From Planctomycetaceae bacterium (GTDB lineage Bacteria > Planctomycetota > Planctomycetia > Planctomycetales > Planctomycetaceae), in assembly GCA_020426085.1 (NCBI GenBank), contig JAGQQP010000220.1, forward strand, positions 1-6,962: 6,962 nucleotides of DNA, in the 5' to 3' direction. This document shows positions 1 through 6,588 of the stretch, piece after piece. The stretch's first letter is position 1. Each line of letters opens with the position of its first letter. The position numbers and the translations under genes are program-made. Below the pieces are notes generated by a model. It was not told the DNA's origin. It ran no database searches and was given only the letters and a program-made list of their open reading frames with translations.

Positions 1-22
1 AACGATCTTTCTGCTTACAGAC

Positions 23-691
23 TCACTCAGGCTCGTCAAGTATTCCTACTCCGATTAACGCCCCCTCCAGCTCACTGACGATCTCAAATAAGGTTTCCCA
101 GAGATAGACTGCGTAACTGCAGTCAAACCAGAGTCGGTACGCGGGCGCTCCCTGATGCAGGTACGACAATATGCCGCAGCTGACACCTGCCAGTCGAGTA
201 AATACCCAGGTATGATTCGACACTTCGCGAAAATTCACGCCACACGTCTGCACTAAGACCTCCCGTGCCTGGGAACCAACCAGCAGAAAACTGGCGTCCT
301 GGCGTTCGACTCGAATCAGTTGATTCCCTTGTGATGTCAGTAAAATATCCAACTGAGGAACGACAATATCCTGTAAACTACTCTCCAGGAGAAACTCAGT
401 CATTCCCAGGCGGACGATTATTCCCCCGTCCGACAGATGCTCCGATGCATAGACCTGTTCGGGAACTGGCAGGCTCTGTTCTCTTAACCAGTTGGCAGCA
501 GCCGCACCTTTCAGACCCAATCGAGACAAGCCACTCAAATCACACAGCCCCAGCTTCCGCATTGCCGCCTGTTCCTGCTCACGAGTTCTGTACCTCAACA
601 CGATCGGCGATTGTGAATCTGGCAGCCAGACCGGTTTCAGTGGCTCCAGCAGATGCTGAATCGGAGTTCGGCGGAAAGATGTTTCAGACAT
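23..691 (-). CDS. mgdD: N-methylglutamate dehydrogenase gamma subunit (SoxG-like)
   Basis: A 222-residue protein resembling the gamma subunit of heterotetrameric sarcosine oxidase (SoxG), a GcvT-like fold that packs on the complex. Seen: LGLCDLSGLSRLGLKGAAAANWL with an LPVPEQ segment after it, then RLGMTEFLLES, the usual N-terminal pattern; and a C-terminal RLWFDCSYAVYLWETLFEIV, matching the family's end. Sequence conservation in SoxG is weak, so position as the fourth gene after beta, delta and alpha carries much of the call. The frame begins with adjacent GTG (694) and ATG (691). ATG 691 is chosen because GGGAGG stands 5 nt upstream of it, against only 2 nt for the GTG. Its start overlaps the end of mgdC by 8 nt. 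The stop is TGA at 25-23. I see no signal peptide or membrane segment. Confidence 0.85.
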   Translation of the reverse strand: MSETSFRRTPIQHLLEPLKPVWLPDSQSPIVLRYRTREQEQAAMRKLGLCDLSGLSRLGLKGAAAANWLREQSLPVPEQVYASEHLSDGGIIVRLGMTEFLLESSLQDIVVPQLDILLTSQGNQLIRVERQDASFLLVGSQAREVLVQTCGVNFREVSNHTWVFTRLAGVSCGILSYLHQGAPAYRLWFDCSYAVYLWETLFEIVSELEGALIGVGILDEPE

Positions 692-3614
692 CACTGCCTC
701 CCGCCTGCAGGTTTTGCCTCTGATGATCCGGATCGTAAAAAGGCATACATGTCACTTCTGCTGCAATCATTGTTCCCTGATCCCCGCGAATTGTCACACG
801 TGTTCCAGGCGTCGCCAGATCGGGACGAACAAATGCCAGCGCAAGCGGCGGCCCCCAGGTGGATCGTCTGGCAATACTGGTAATCCTTCCGACAATTTCC
901 CCGGCTTTAATAATCAGATGACACTCCTCGGGAAGTATTCCCGATGTGGTTTCGGGAAAGGTCAGTCCCACCAGTTGTCGTGTCAGTTCCGAGCGCGCAG
1001 CAATTTCCAGACTGCGACCTCCCACAAAAAAGTCTTTCCCTTTACCGATAGCCCAGGCTGCATTTGCTTCATACGGATTGGTTAACGCATCAGTATCCTG
1101 GCCTACAATCAGATGCCCTTTTTCCAGCCGCAGTAAGCGTTGTGCTTCTACACCAAATGGCTTGATTCCGAACTGTTGCCCCGCCTCCACTAATTGATTC
1201 CAGACATGCAGTCCGGCGGCAGCGGGGACATGAATTTCAAACCCGAGTTCTCCTACAAATCCCACTCGCAATAACAACGCAGATACTCCGGCGACGCGCG
1301 CAGACCGCACACTTAAATACGGGAAGGATTCGGCATCGAGATTCGATTCGGTCAACTGCTGCAACACTGCGCGGGAATGGGGGCCAGCAATGTTCATTGC
1401 AGCCAGCTGCCCTGTCGCGTTCACCAGCGTCACATCCATTTCCCAGATTTGTGCCCAGCGTTGCATTTCACGATAAAATGCCGCGGCACCACTGCTGGTC
1501 GCCGTCACATAAAAACGCTCATCGTCGATTCGGGCGATGACTCCGTCTTCGATGATGACCCCGGTTTCATCACAGGCCAGACCGTAACGCAGGCTGCCTG
1601 GTTTCTGTTTCACAAACCGTCCAGTATATATGCGCTCCAGAAAACGGGCTGCGTCGGGACCACAGATCTCCAGTTTTCCCAGCGTGCTCACATCAATCAG
1701 CCCCACATTCTGCCTGATGTTACAGGCTTCTTCATAGATACAATCTTCCCGTGTTTTACCGGTTTGCTGATAATACTCGGGCCGCAGCCAGGCCCCGGCG
1801 TGAATCATCAGAGCGCCAGCCTGGTTGTGCCATGCATCGAGTGGTGTGCGTCTTTGCGGATGAAATCGTCGCCCTGCCAGATGTTTTAAAGGCACAGGCT
1901 GATAAAACGGGCGGGCTGTCGTTGTACCAGTCTCATTGATGCCATTCTGGTTCAGCCGCGCCAGAATTCGCACAGCGTTCATATTTGACAGTTTTCCCTG
2001 ACTGGGTCCCATACCTACTGTCGTGTAACGTTTCAGCAGTTCGATATTATCGAAGCCTTCCTGGTGCGCATTTTTAAAATCTGCCAGATGCAGGTCTTCA
2101 TCCAGGTCGACAAAGTTCTTCTTTCCCGGATGTGCCACAATCGGATAAGGATGACTGGGTGCTGTTCCCCGATGAACGATCGCCGCAGGCAGCGAACCCG
2201 AATAATTTCCGAGAAAAGCTGCCGCTTCCAGGCCCGCCCGTGTCCCGTCTGCAACCTGTTCGATCCAGTCATAGACTCCATTCAGCCTGCCAGCTGCAAA
2301 CAGACCAGCAGGGCAATCGGCCTTGGGAATCAGTTGCTCAACTTGTTCATTGTATTCAAAGCGTCCTCCTGCCTGATAGAAGATACTCGCATTCGGTGCC
2401 CAGCCGACACTCATCACAATAGCATCACATTCAATCGACACCCTTGAAGACAGATCTACATTCCCTGCGTCATCCAGCCGACAGACAACAGCCGCCTGTA
2501 CTCCCGTTTTACCGGCTGTCGGAAGCGCTTCATAAATCGCATGCTGCTGATAGACAGGGATTCCCTGTTCCACAACGTGATCTCGATACAATGTTTCTTC
2601 CGGACTGCTTCTTAGATCGATCACAGCAGCCACCTGAACCCCTGCCTGATCCAGTTCCAGAGCAAGTCGGTAACCATCACTGTTGGCTGCCAGTACGACT
2701 GCCCGCTCACAGGGTTTAACGGCATACAGATGCATTAACCGCTGCGCTGCCGAACCGAGCATCACACCCGGCAGGTCATTATTCTGAAATACTGCGGGCT
2801 GTTCGAAACAGCCGCTTGCCACCAGTGTGGCTTTCGAACGTAATTTTGTCAGCTTACAGTCATCGACCAGAGCAGCCCAGTGATCCGCATAACAGCCGGC
2901 AACCTGGGTACGACTGCGCAGCTCAATATTGTCCATCGACCTGATCTGCTGCAACATTTTCTGTAACTGCGTTTGTGCCAATTCATCAGTGATCCACTGC
3001 CAGCCAAAACTACCGCCCGGATATTGTTGCTCATCGACAATTATCACCTGCAAGCCCTGCTCGGCCGCAGCGATCGCACCTCCCAGCCCCGCCGGCCCTG
3101 CCCCGACCACCAGCAGATCACAGAAAGCATAGTCTTTCGGCGAATGCGGAGAACGTACGGCGGCATCGATTTTGCCGAGCCCGGCCACTTTGCGCATTTG
3201 ATTTTCATAAAACGGAAACAGCCAGCGCGGCGTGTGAAACGCTTTGTAATAAAAGCCAACCGGCAGGAAACGACCGAACCAGTCCATGATGCGCAATCGA
3301 TCGCGTTTCACACCCCCTTGTGTATTGACGGCCTCGTATTCTGCTCCCGGTTCCACCAGCAGAGTATCACCCCGCAGATTGAACTGATCCTTCGTTGCCA
3401 CCATCACATTCACATCATGGCTCATCAGACTATAAATCCCGCGGGGCCGATGATATTTGAAGCTGCGTCCCAGCAAGCGAACATCATTCGCCCAGAGCGC
3501 ACTCGAGAGCACATCTCCTTCGAACGCGGCAATCGTCTCGCCTTCAAACTGAAACTCCAGCGGGCAGCTGCGATTTATCCATTCCCCCGGCTGAGGCGGC
3601 AGACGTCTATTCAT
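684..3614 (-). CDS. mgdC: N-methylglutamate dehydrogenase alpha subunit (SoxA-like, NAD-binding and aminomethyltransferase domains)
   Basis: The large subunit, 976 residues from the chosen ATG. Domains in order: a ferredoxin-like beta-grasp region (about 17-105, with GRSFKYHRPRG at 49-59) that lacks the cysteines for a 2Fe-2S cluster; a pyridine-nucleotide-disulfide-oxidoreductase fold with the first dinucleotide motif GAGPAGLG (171-178) and acidic end of strand DEQ (194-196), and a second near 304-332; a linker with RYTTVGMGPSQGKLSN (529-543) and GTTTARPFY (563-571) typical of SoxA; and a C-terminal GcvT-type folate-binding domain (about 600-960). Known relatives transfer the one-carbon unit from the flavin site to tetrahydrofolate here. 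The frame extends upstream to 3695, but ATG 3614 is preferred: GGAAAGAG lies 8 nt before it, and the family N-terminus (a short stretch before the FQFEG strand) fits. It overlaps the mgdB stop by 8 nt and the mgdD start by 8 nt. Sarcosine oxidase alpha is the alternative name. Confidence 0.9.
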   Translation of the reverse strand: MNRRLPPQPGEWINRSCPLEFQFEGETIAAFEGDVLSSALWANDVRLLGRSFKYHRPRGIYSLMSHDVNVMVATKDQFNLRGDTLLVEPGAEYEAVNTQGGVKRDRLRIMDWFGRFLPVGFYYKAFHTPRWLFPFYENQMRKVAGLGKIDAAVRSPHSPKDYAFCDLLVVGAGPAGLGGAIAAAEQGLQVIIVDEQQYPGGSFGWQWITDELAQTQLQKMLQQIRSMDNIELRSRTQVAGCYADHWAALVDDCKLTKLRSKATLVASGCFEQPAVFQNNDLPGVMLGSAAQRLMHLYAVKPCERAVVLAANSDGYRLALELDQAGVQVAAVIDLRSSPEETLYRDHVVEQGIPVYQQHAIYEALPTAGKTGVQAAVVCRLDDAGNVDLSSRVSIECDAIVMSVGWAPNASIFYQAGGRFEYNEQVEQLIPKADCPAGLFAAGRLNGVYDWIEQVADGTRAGLEAAAFLGNYSGSLPAAIVHRGTAPSHPYPIVAHPGKKNFVDLDEDLHLADFKNAHQEGFDNIELLKRYTTVGMGPSQGKLSNMNAVRILARLNQNGINETGTTTARPFYQPVPLKHLAGRRFHPQRRTPLDAWHNQAGALMIHAGAWLRPEYYQQTGKTREDCIYEEACNIRQNVGLIDVSTLGKLEICGPDAARFLERIYTGRFVKQKPGSLRYGLACDETGVIIEDGVIARIDDERFYVTATSSGAAAFYREMQRWAQIWEMDVTLVNATGQLAAMNIAGPHSRAVLQQLTESNLDAESFPYLSVRSARVAGVSALLLRVGFVGELGFEIHVPAAAGLHVWNQLVEAGQQFGIKPFGVEAQRLLRLEKGHLIVGQDTDALTNPYEANAAWAIGKGKDFFVGGRSLEIAARSELTRQLVGLTFPETTSGILPEECHLIIKAGEIVGRITSIARRSTWGPPLALAFVRPDLATPGTRVTIRGDQGTMIAAEVTCMPFYDPDHQRQNLQAGGSDV
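697..702 (-). promoter_or_regulatory. ribosome binding site of mgdD
   Basis: GGGAGG, the strongest Shine-Dalgarno match in the window, lies within the last codons of mgdC, 5 nt before ATG 691. It decides between the adjacent GTG 694 and ATG 691 starts. Confidence 0.6.
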
Positions 3615-3873
3615 TGCTGGGACTCTTTCCATACAGGTAGGTCTGCAAGAACTCATCGGTCCGGTTATCCCGCTCGGCGATAAACCACACTCCACTGGGA
3701 ATGTGATACCACCACTCCTTCTTTACCGCAGGTCCCCCCGCACGATGAAACACGTAGTCGGCCCATTGTTCGTCCGTCGATTCCCGCGGATCAGGCAACG
3801 CGCGAAGTTCGCCTCCAAAGTGAAATTCCTGCAAGGGGCGCGGGCCATTAACGGGACAGTGAATCAGTTTCAT
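3607..3873 (-). CDS. mgdB: N-methylglutamate dehydrogenase delta subunit (SoxD-like)
   Basis: A small 88-residue protein that starts MKLIHCPVNGPR and continues EFHFGGELRALP, then EWWYHIPSGVWFIAERD and EFLQTYLYG, the recognisable pattern of the SoxD family (sarcosine oxidase delta subunit), of usual length. In characterised heterotetrameric sarcosine oxidase the delta subunit is structural and binds zinc through three cysteines and one histidine. Here C6 and H57 remain, but the second cysteine of the CPxC pair is N9 and there is no cysteine after the histidine (S60-G61-V62). The protein has only one cysteine, so a four-ligand zinc site within it is not possible. The gene starts 3 nt after the mgdA stop and its last 8 bases overlap mgdC, indicating translational coupling and a fixed ratio of subunits. 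Its location between beta and alpha is the standard order. Confidence 0.88.
   Translation of the reverse strand: MKLIHCPVNGPRPLQEFHFGGELRALPDPRESTDEQWADYVFHRAGGPAVKKEWWYHIPSGVWFIAERDNRTDEFLQTYLYGKSPSNE
3623..3630 (-). promoter_or_regulatory. ribosome binding site of mgdC (decides the start)
   Basis: GGAAAGAG lies 8 nt before ATG 3614, inside the end of mgdB. It favours this start over the in-frame ATG at 3632 (which overlaps the site) and over a start at 3695. Confidence 0.6.
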
Positions 3874-3876
3874 ATG

Positions 3877-5121
3877 TTAGTGTCCGACCGAAGCCGCTCC
3901 TTTCTCACCTACCAGCTGAAAACGACCGAAGCGCGACAGATTGAACGCCTTGATCAAATCGTGATTGCGTTCCTGTGCCAGCGTGAATGCCATCGTCATG
4001 CCGCTGACTGGCGTCGCTTTGAATCCCCAGGTTCCCCAGCCACAATCAATATAAAACCCCTCAATCGGCGTGGTTCCCATGATGGGCGAGAAATCGGGTG
4101 TCATATCACAAAGCCCCGCCCATTGACGCAGTACCTTCGCTTCCCCCAGACAGGGAAACAGATCGAGCATATGGCTGCCCAGCCCTTCGGCAAAATCGAG
4201 CGTCGAACGCATCGAAATCAATTCATAAGGATCGAGCGAAGCGCCCGCTACCAGTTCGCCCCGCGAGGACTGACTCACATAAAGATGCAGACTCGCAGAG
4301 ACTACAATGCTGTTCAGCCACGGCTTCACCGGCTCGGTCACCAGTGCCTGCAGCGGATGAATGACCAGCGGCGTCCGCAAGCCAACCATATCCGTGATGT
4401 GGGTTGTCCAGCCGGCCACCGCGGACAGCACCTTCTTCGTCTTGATAAAACCACGATCGGTGTGCACACCGGCGACAGCGCCGTCGCGGATTTCAATATC
4501 GGTCACCGCTGTCTTCTGATGAATCTCGACTCCTCTCTGACTGGCACCGCGGGCATATCCCCAGGCAACCGCATCGTGCCGCGCGATCGAACCGGGGGGA
4601 TGATACAGGGCACCATGAATAGGAGCCTGATGGCCGCCGCAATCAAGATCGATTTCGGGAACCTGTTCTTTCACAAACTCAGGTCCTACCAGTCGACTGT
4701 TGATGCCCAGATGCTGATTGACTTCTGCCCGCCAGCGCTGCGTCCGCAAGGATGCCGGAGAATGTGCCAGAGTGAAATGTCCCCGCTCGGAATAAAACAG
4801 GTTCAGATTCAAATCCCGTGACAGATCCTGAAACAGATCGACGCTGGTCTGATAAAAACGGGCTCCCTCGGGTGTCAGATAGTTCGAACGGATAATGGCC
4901 GTATTGCGCCCGGTCCCTCCTCCGCCGAGATATCCCTTTTCCAGCACTGCGATATTCGTAATGCCATGATCTTTCGCCAGATAGTAGGCTGCCGCCAGCC
5001 CATGCCCCCCGCCGCCGATGATGACAACATCGTACTCCGACTGCAGTTTGTCGGGTGTATTGAACATCCGCGGTTCGGAATATTCTTTTCTGAGTCCAAA
5101 TTTTATTAATCGGTGAGGCAT
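3877..5121 (-). CDS. mgdA: N-methylglutamate dehydrogenase beta subunit (SoxB-like flavoprotein)
   Basis: This is the catalytic flavin subunit of a heterotetrameric sarcosine-oxidase-type complex, expected to oxidise the N-methyl group of N-methylglutamate. Seen in the 414 residues: an N-terminal dinucleotide-binding fold, YDVVIIGGGGHGLAAAYYLA (30-49), closing with an acidic residue in AVLEKG (E61); the family stretch GRNTAIIRSNYL (71-82); and ARHDAVAWGYARGA (180-193). H182 is the likely equivalent of the histidine that binds FMN covalently in sarcosine oxidase beta subunits. Near the C-terminus DCGWGTWGFKATPVSG resembles the second flavin-contact region. Length is typical of SoxB. The start is uncertain: ATG 5121 has no clear Shine-Dalgarno, and ATG 5067 (residue 19) also leaves the nucleotide-binding motif intact. 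I keep 5121 because family members usually carry a short extension before this motif. It ends 3 nt before mgdB. True sarcosine oxidase is the alternative; context favours MgdA. Confidence 0.88.
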   Translation of the reverse strand: MPHRLIKFGLRKEYSEPRMFNTPDKLQSEYDVVIIGGGGHGLAAAYYLAKDHGITNIAVLEKGYLGGGGTGRNTAIIRSNYLTPEGARFYQTSVDLFQDLSRDLNLNLFYSERGHFTLAHSPASLRTQRWRAEVNQHLGINSRLVGPEFVKEQVPEIDLDCGGHQAPIHGALYHPPGSIARHDAVAWGYARGASQRGVEIHQKTAVTDIEIRDGAVAGVHTDRGFIKTKKVLSAVAGWTTHITDMVGLRTPLVIHPLQALVTEPVKPWLNSIVVSASLHLYVSQSSRGELVAGASLDPYELISMRSTLDFAEGLGSHMLDLFPCLGEAKVLRQWAGLCDMTPDFSPIMGTTPIEGFYIDCGWGTWGFKATPVSGMTMAFTLAQERNHDLIKAFNLSRFGRFQLVGEKGAASVGH

Positions 5122-5134
5122 ATTTGGATAGCGT

Positions 5135-5163
5135 GTTACAAGGAAGGTAAATCAGGAAGTCAA
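5135..5163 (-). promoter_or_regulatory. possible sigma-70-type promoter in the gmaS-mgdA gap
   Basis: Reading the minus strand, TTGACT (5163-5158, five of six to the -35 consensus) is followed after 17 nt by TGTAAC (5140-5135, four of six to the -10 consensus). It sits in the longest non-coding gap of the window (58 nt). If used, transcription would begin near 5128, only a few bases before the ATG at 5121 but about 60 nt before the alternative ATG at 5067. Such matches arise by chance and the organism's sigma-factor preferences are unknown, so this is tentative. An internal promoter could raise the mgd genes independently of mgs and gmaS. Confidence 0.22.
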
Positions 5164-5179
5164 ATCAGCAGACAGCGTC

Positions 5180-6538
5180 TCAGAAAAATGTCAGGTACTC
5201 GTCAATCTCCCATTGTGTCACCTGTCCATCGTATGTTTCCCATTCGCGGGTTTTGAGCTCGATGAATTCGTCCGCAATCACTCCCAGAGCGTTTTGGATC
5301 ACACTATCGTTCCGCAATGCGCTGATCGCCTCCCACAGTGATTGTGGCAGGATCTGCGTTCCTGTTTCCTGAATTTCACTCAGAGATTTTTCATACAGGT
5401 TCCCCAGGTTCGGTTCACCCGGATCGATTTTATTTTTGATCCCATCCAGCCCCGCAGCCAGGTAAGCCGCCAGCGCCAGATAAGGATTGCAGCCCGCCGA
5501 GACCGTCCGATCTTCAAAATGCCCGGGACCTGCCGTGCGGATCATCTGGGTCCGGTTATTGTCACCATAAGAAATAAACGCCGGCGTCCAGGTGTAACCA
5601 CTGCGACTGGAATACAGACCCGAACCGAGCTGCAGGCGTTTATAACAGTTCACAGTCGGGCTGGTGACAGCACACAACGCGGGCGCATGCTGAAGTACAC
5701 CCCCGATAAAATGATACGCCAGTTCCGAACAACCCAGTCCCCGACGATCCGATTCTTCTTCAAAGACACATTCCCCCGTTTCTGCATCCGCCAGATGAAA
5801 ATGGACGTGTAATCCACTCCCCGTGCGGTCGGCAAACGGTTTAGGCATATGTGTGGCAATCGCACCATATTTTTTCGCGATCTGGGAAGTTGCCATTTTG
5901 AAAAACGTGATGCGGTCCGCGGTCACCAGCGCGTCCTGATAATCAAAGTTGATCTCATACTGCCCGTTGCCATCTTCGTGATCGGTCTGGTACACGCCCC
6001 AGCCCAGTTGATTGAGGGCGGTCGTCAACTCCTGCAGATAATCCATCGCCGGTGCCATCGAACGAAAATCATAACAGGGCTTGGCCAGCGAATCGACATC
6101 GTCCGGATTCCAGGGAGAAATACTCCCGTCCCCGTTTTTCGTCACCAGAAAGTGTTCCGGCTCCATCCCCACATTGAAAGAATAACCCAGCTGTTTTGCT
6201 TCGGCCAGTACCCGTTTTAAATTGGTTCGTGCACAGAAGGGATATGATTCGCCATCGACAAACAGATCCGCAGCGAAGCGTGCCGTGTTCGGTTTCCAGG
6301 GGAGTGGCGTGAAGGTATCCAGGTCAATTCGTGCCAGCATGTCATGAGAACTGGGGCCCTGTCCGACACCCCAGACTGCGGCTCCCGCGAAACCGGCACC
6401 GGTATCGATCATGTCATCCAGCGCCGAGCGTGGCACCATCTTGACTTTCGCCGTTCCGTGGATATCCACGAACTGCGCCAGCAGAAAATCGATCCCTGCC
6501 AGTTCCAGTTGCGTGCGAATTTCTTCACGGTCACTCAT
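5180..6538 (-). CDS. gmaS: gamma-glutamylmethylamide synthetase (glutamine synthetase fold)
   Basis: This 452-residue protein is predicted to catalyse ATP-dependent ligation of methylamine to the gamma-carboxyl of glutamate, the first step of the NMG pathway, in the cytoplasm. Seen in sequence: an N-terminal beta-grasp part (about 1-105) and a catalytic part with the glutamine synthetase signatures. These are the metal ligands in GMEPEHFL (E126, E128) and HEDGNGQYEINF (E188, E195), the ATP-site loop KPFADRTGSGLHVHFH (233-248, with H244), and the substrate arginine region with NRTQMIRTAGPGHFEDR (328-344). The stretch WGVGQGPSSHDM (56-67) is one I associate with GmaS and type-III-like enzymes rather than housekeeping GlnA. 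Length fits the family. ATG at 6538 is preceded by GAGGAA at 5-nt spacing. The gene follows mgsC by 50 nt and precedes mgdA by 58 nt. Ordinary or type III glutamine synthetase is the main alternative; its position between mgsC and mgdA argues against that. Confidence 0.9.
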   Translation of the reverse strand: MSDREEIRTQLELAGIDFLLAQFVDIHGTAKVKMVPRSALDDMIDTGAGFAGAAVWGVGQGPSSHDMLARIDLDTFTPLPWKPNTARFAADLFVDGESYPFCARTNLKRVLAEAKQLGYSFNVGMEPEHFLVTKNGDGSISPWNPDDVDSLAKPCYDFRSMAPAMDYLQELTTALNQLGWGVYQTDHEDGNGQYEINFDYQDALVTADRITFFKMATSQIAKKYGAIATHMPKPFADRTGSGLHVHFHLADAETGECVFEEESDRRGLGCSELAYHFIGGVLQHAPALCAVTSPTVNCYKRLQLGSGLYSSRSGYTWTPAFISYGDNNRTQMIRTAGPGHFEDRTVSAGCNPYLALAAYLAAGLDGIKNKIDPGEPNLGNLYEKSLSEIQETGTQILPQSLWEAISALRNDSVIQNALGVIADEFIELKTREWETYDGQVTQWEIDEYLTFF

Positions 6539-6543
6539 TGTTG

Positions 6544-6549
6544 TTCCTC
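6544..6549 (-). promoter_or_regulatory. ribosome binding site of gmaS
   Basis: GAGGAA lies 5 nt upstream of the ATG at 6538. It supports that start and shows gmaS has its own ribosome entry rather than relying on overlap with mgsC. Confidence 0.6.
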
Positions 6550-6588
6550 GCTGTCAGATTCAACTCCTGCGGTCACACGTTCGAGCAC

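Noticed and set aside
1..22. Terminator or next gene start downstream of mgdD
   Set aside because: The 22 nt are too few, with no inverted repeat, T-run or start codon that could be supported.
2973..3683. 236-codon plus-strand open frame opposite mgdC
   Set aside because: Antisense to the conserved ferredoxin-like and nucleotide-binding regions of mgdC, with low-complexity basic composition and no family resemblance.
3615..3695. Upstream extension of mgdC by 27 residues to the in-frame start at 3695
   Set aside because: It would overlap mgdB by 89 nt, the added residues do not look like a family N-terminus, and ATG 3614 has a well-placed Shine-Dalgarno.
3703..4821. 372-codon plus-strand open frame opposite mgdA and part of mgdB
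   Set aside because: It lies wholly antisense to two well-recognised genes, its translation is rich in Arg, His, Gln and Pro with no recognisable domain, and it has no context. It is a frame shadow.
23..5121. Heterotetrameric sarcosine oxidase operon (soxBDAG)
   Set aside because: Gene order and folds are the same, but sarcosine operons are usually accompanied by glyA, folate genes or choline/betaine genes. Here gmaS and mgsC precede the set. It cannot be excluded from sequence alone.
5180..6538. Housekeeping glutamine synthetase (glnA)
   Set aside because: The fold is shared, but the ammonium-site segments differ and the gene is embedded between mgsC and the mgd genes, which fits gamma-glutamylmethylamide synthetase better.
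6539..6588. Promoter or terminator in the mgsC-gmaS gap
   Set aside because: Apart from the gmaS ribosome binding site I found no hairpin or well-spaced promoter elements in these 50 nt.
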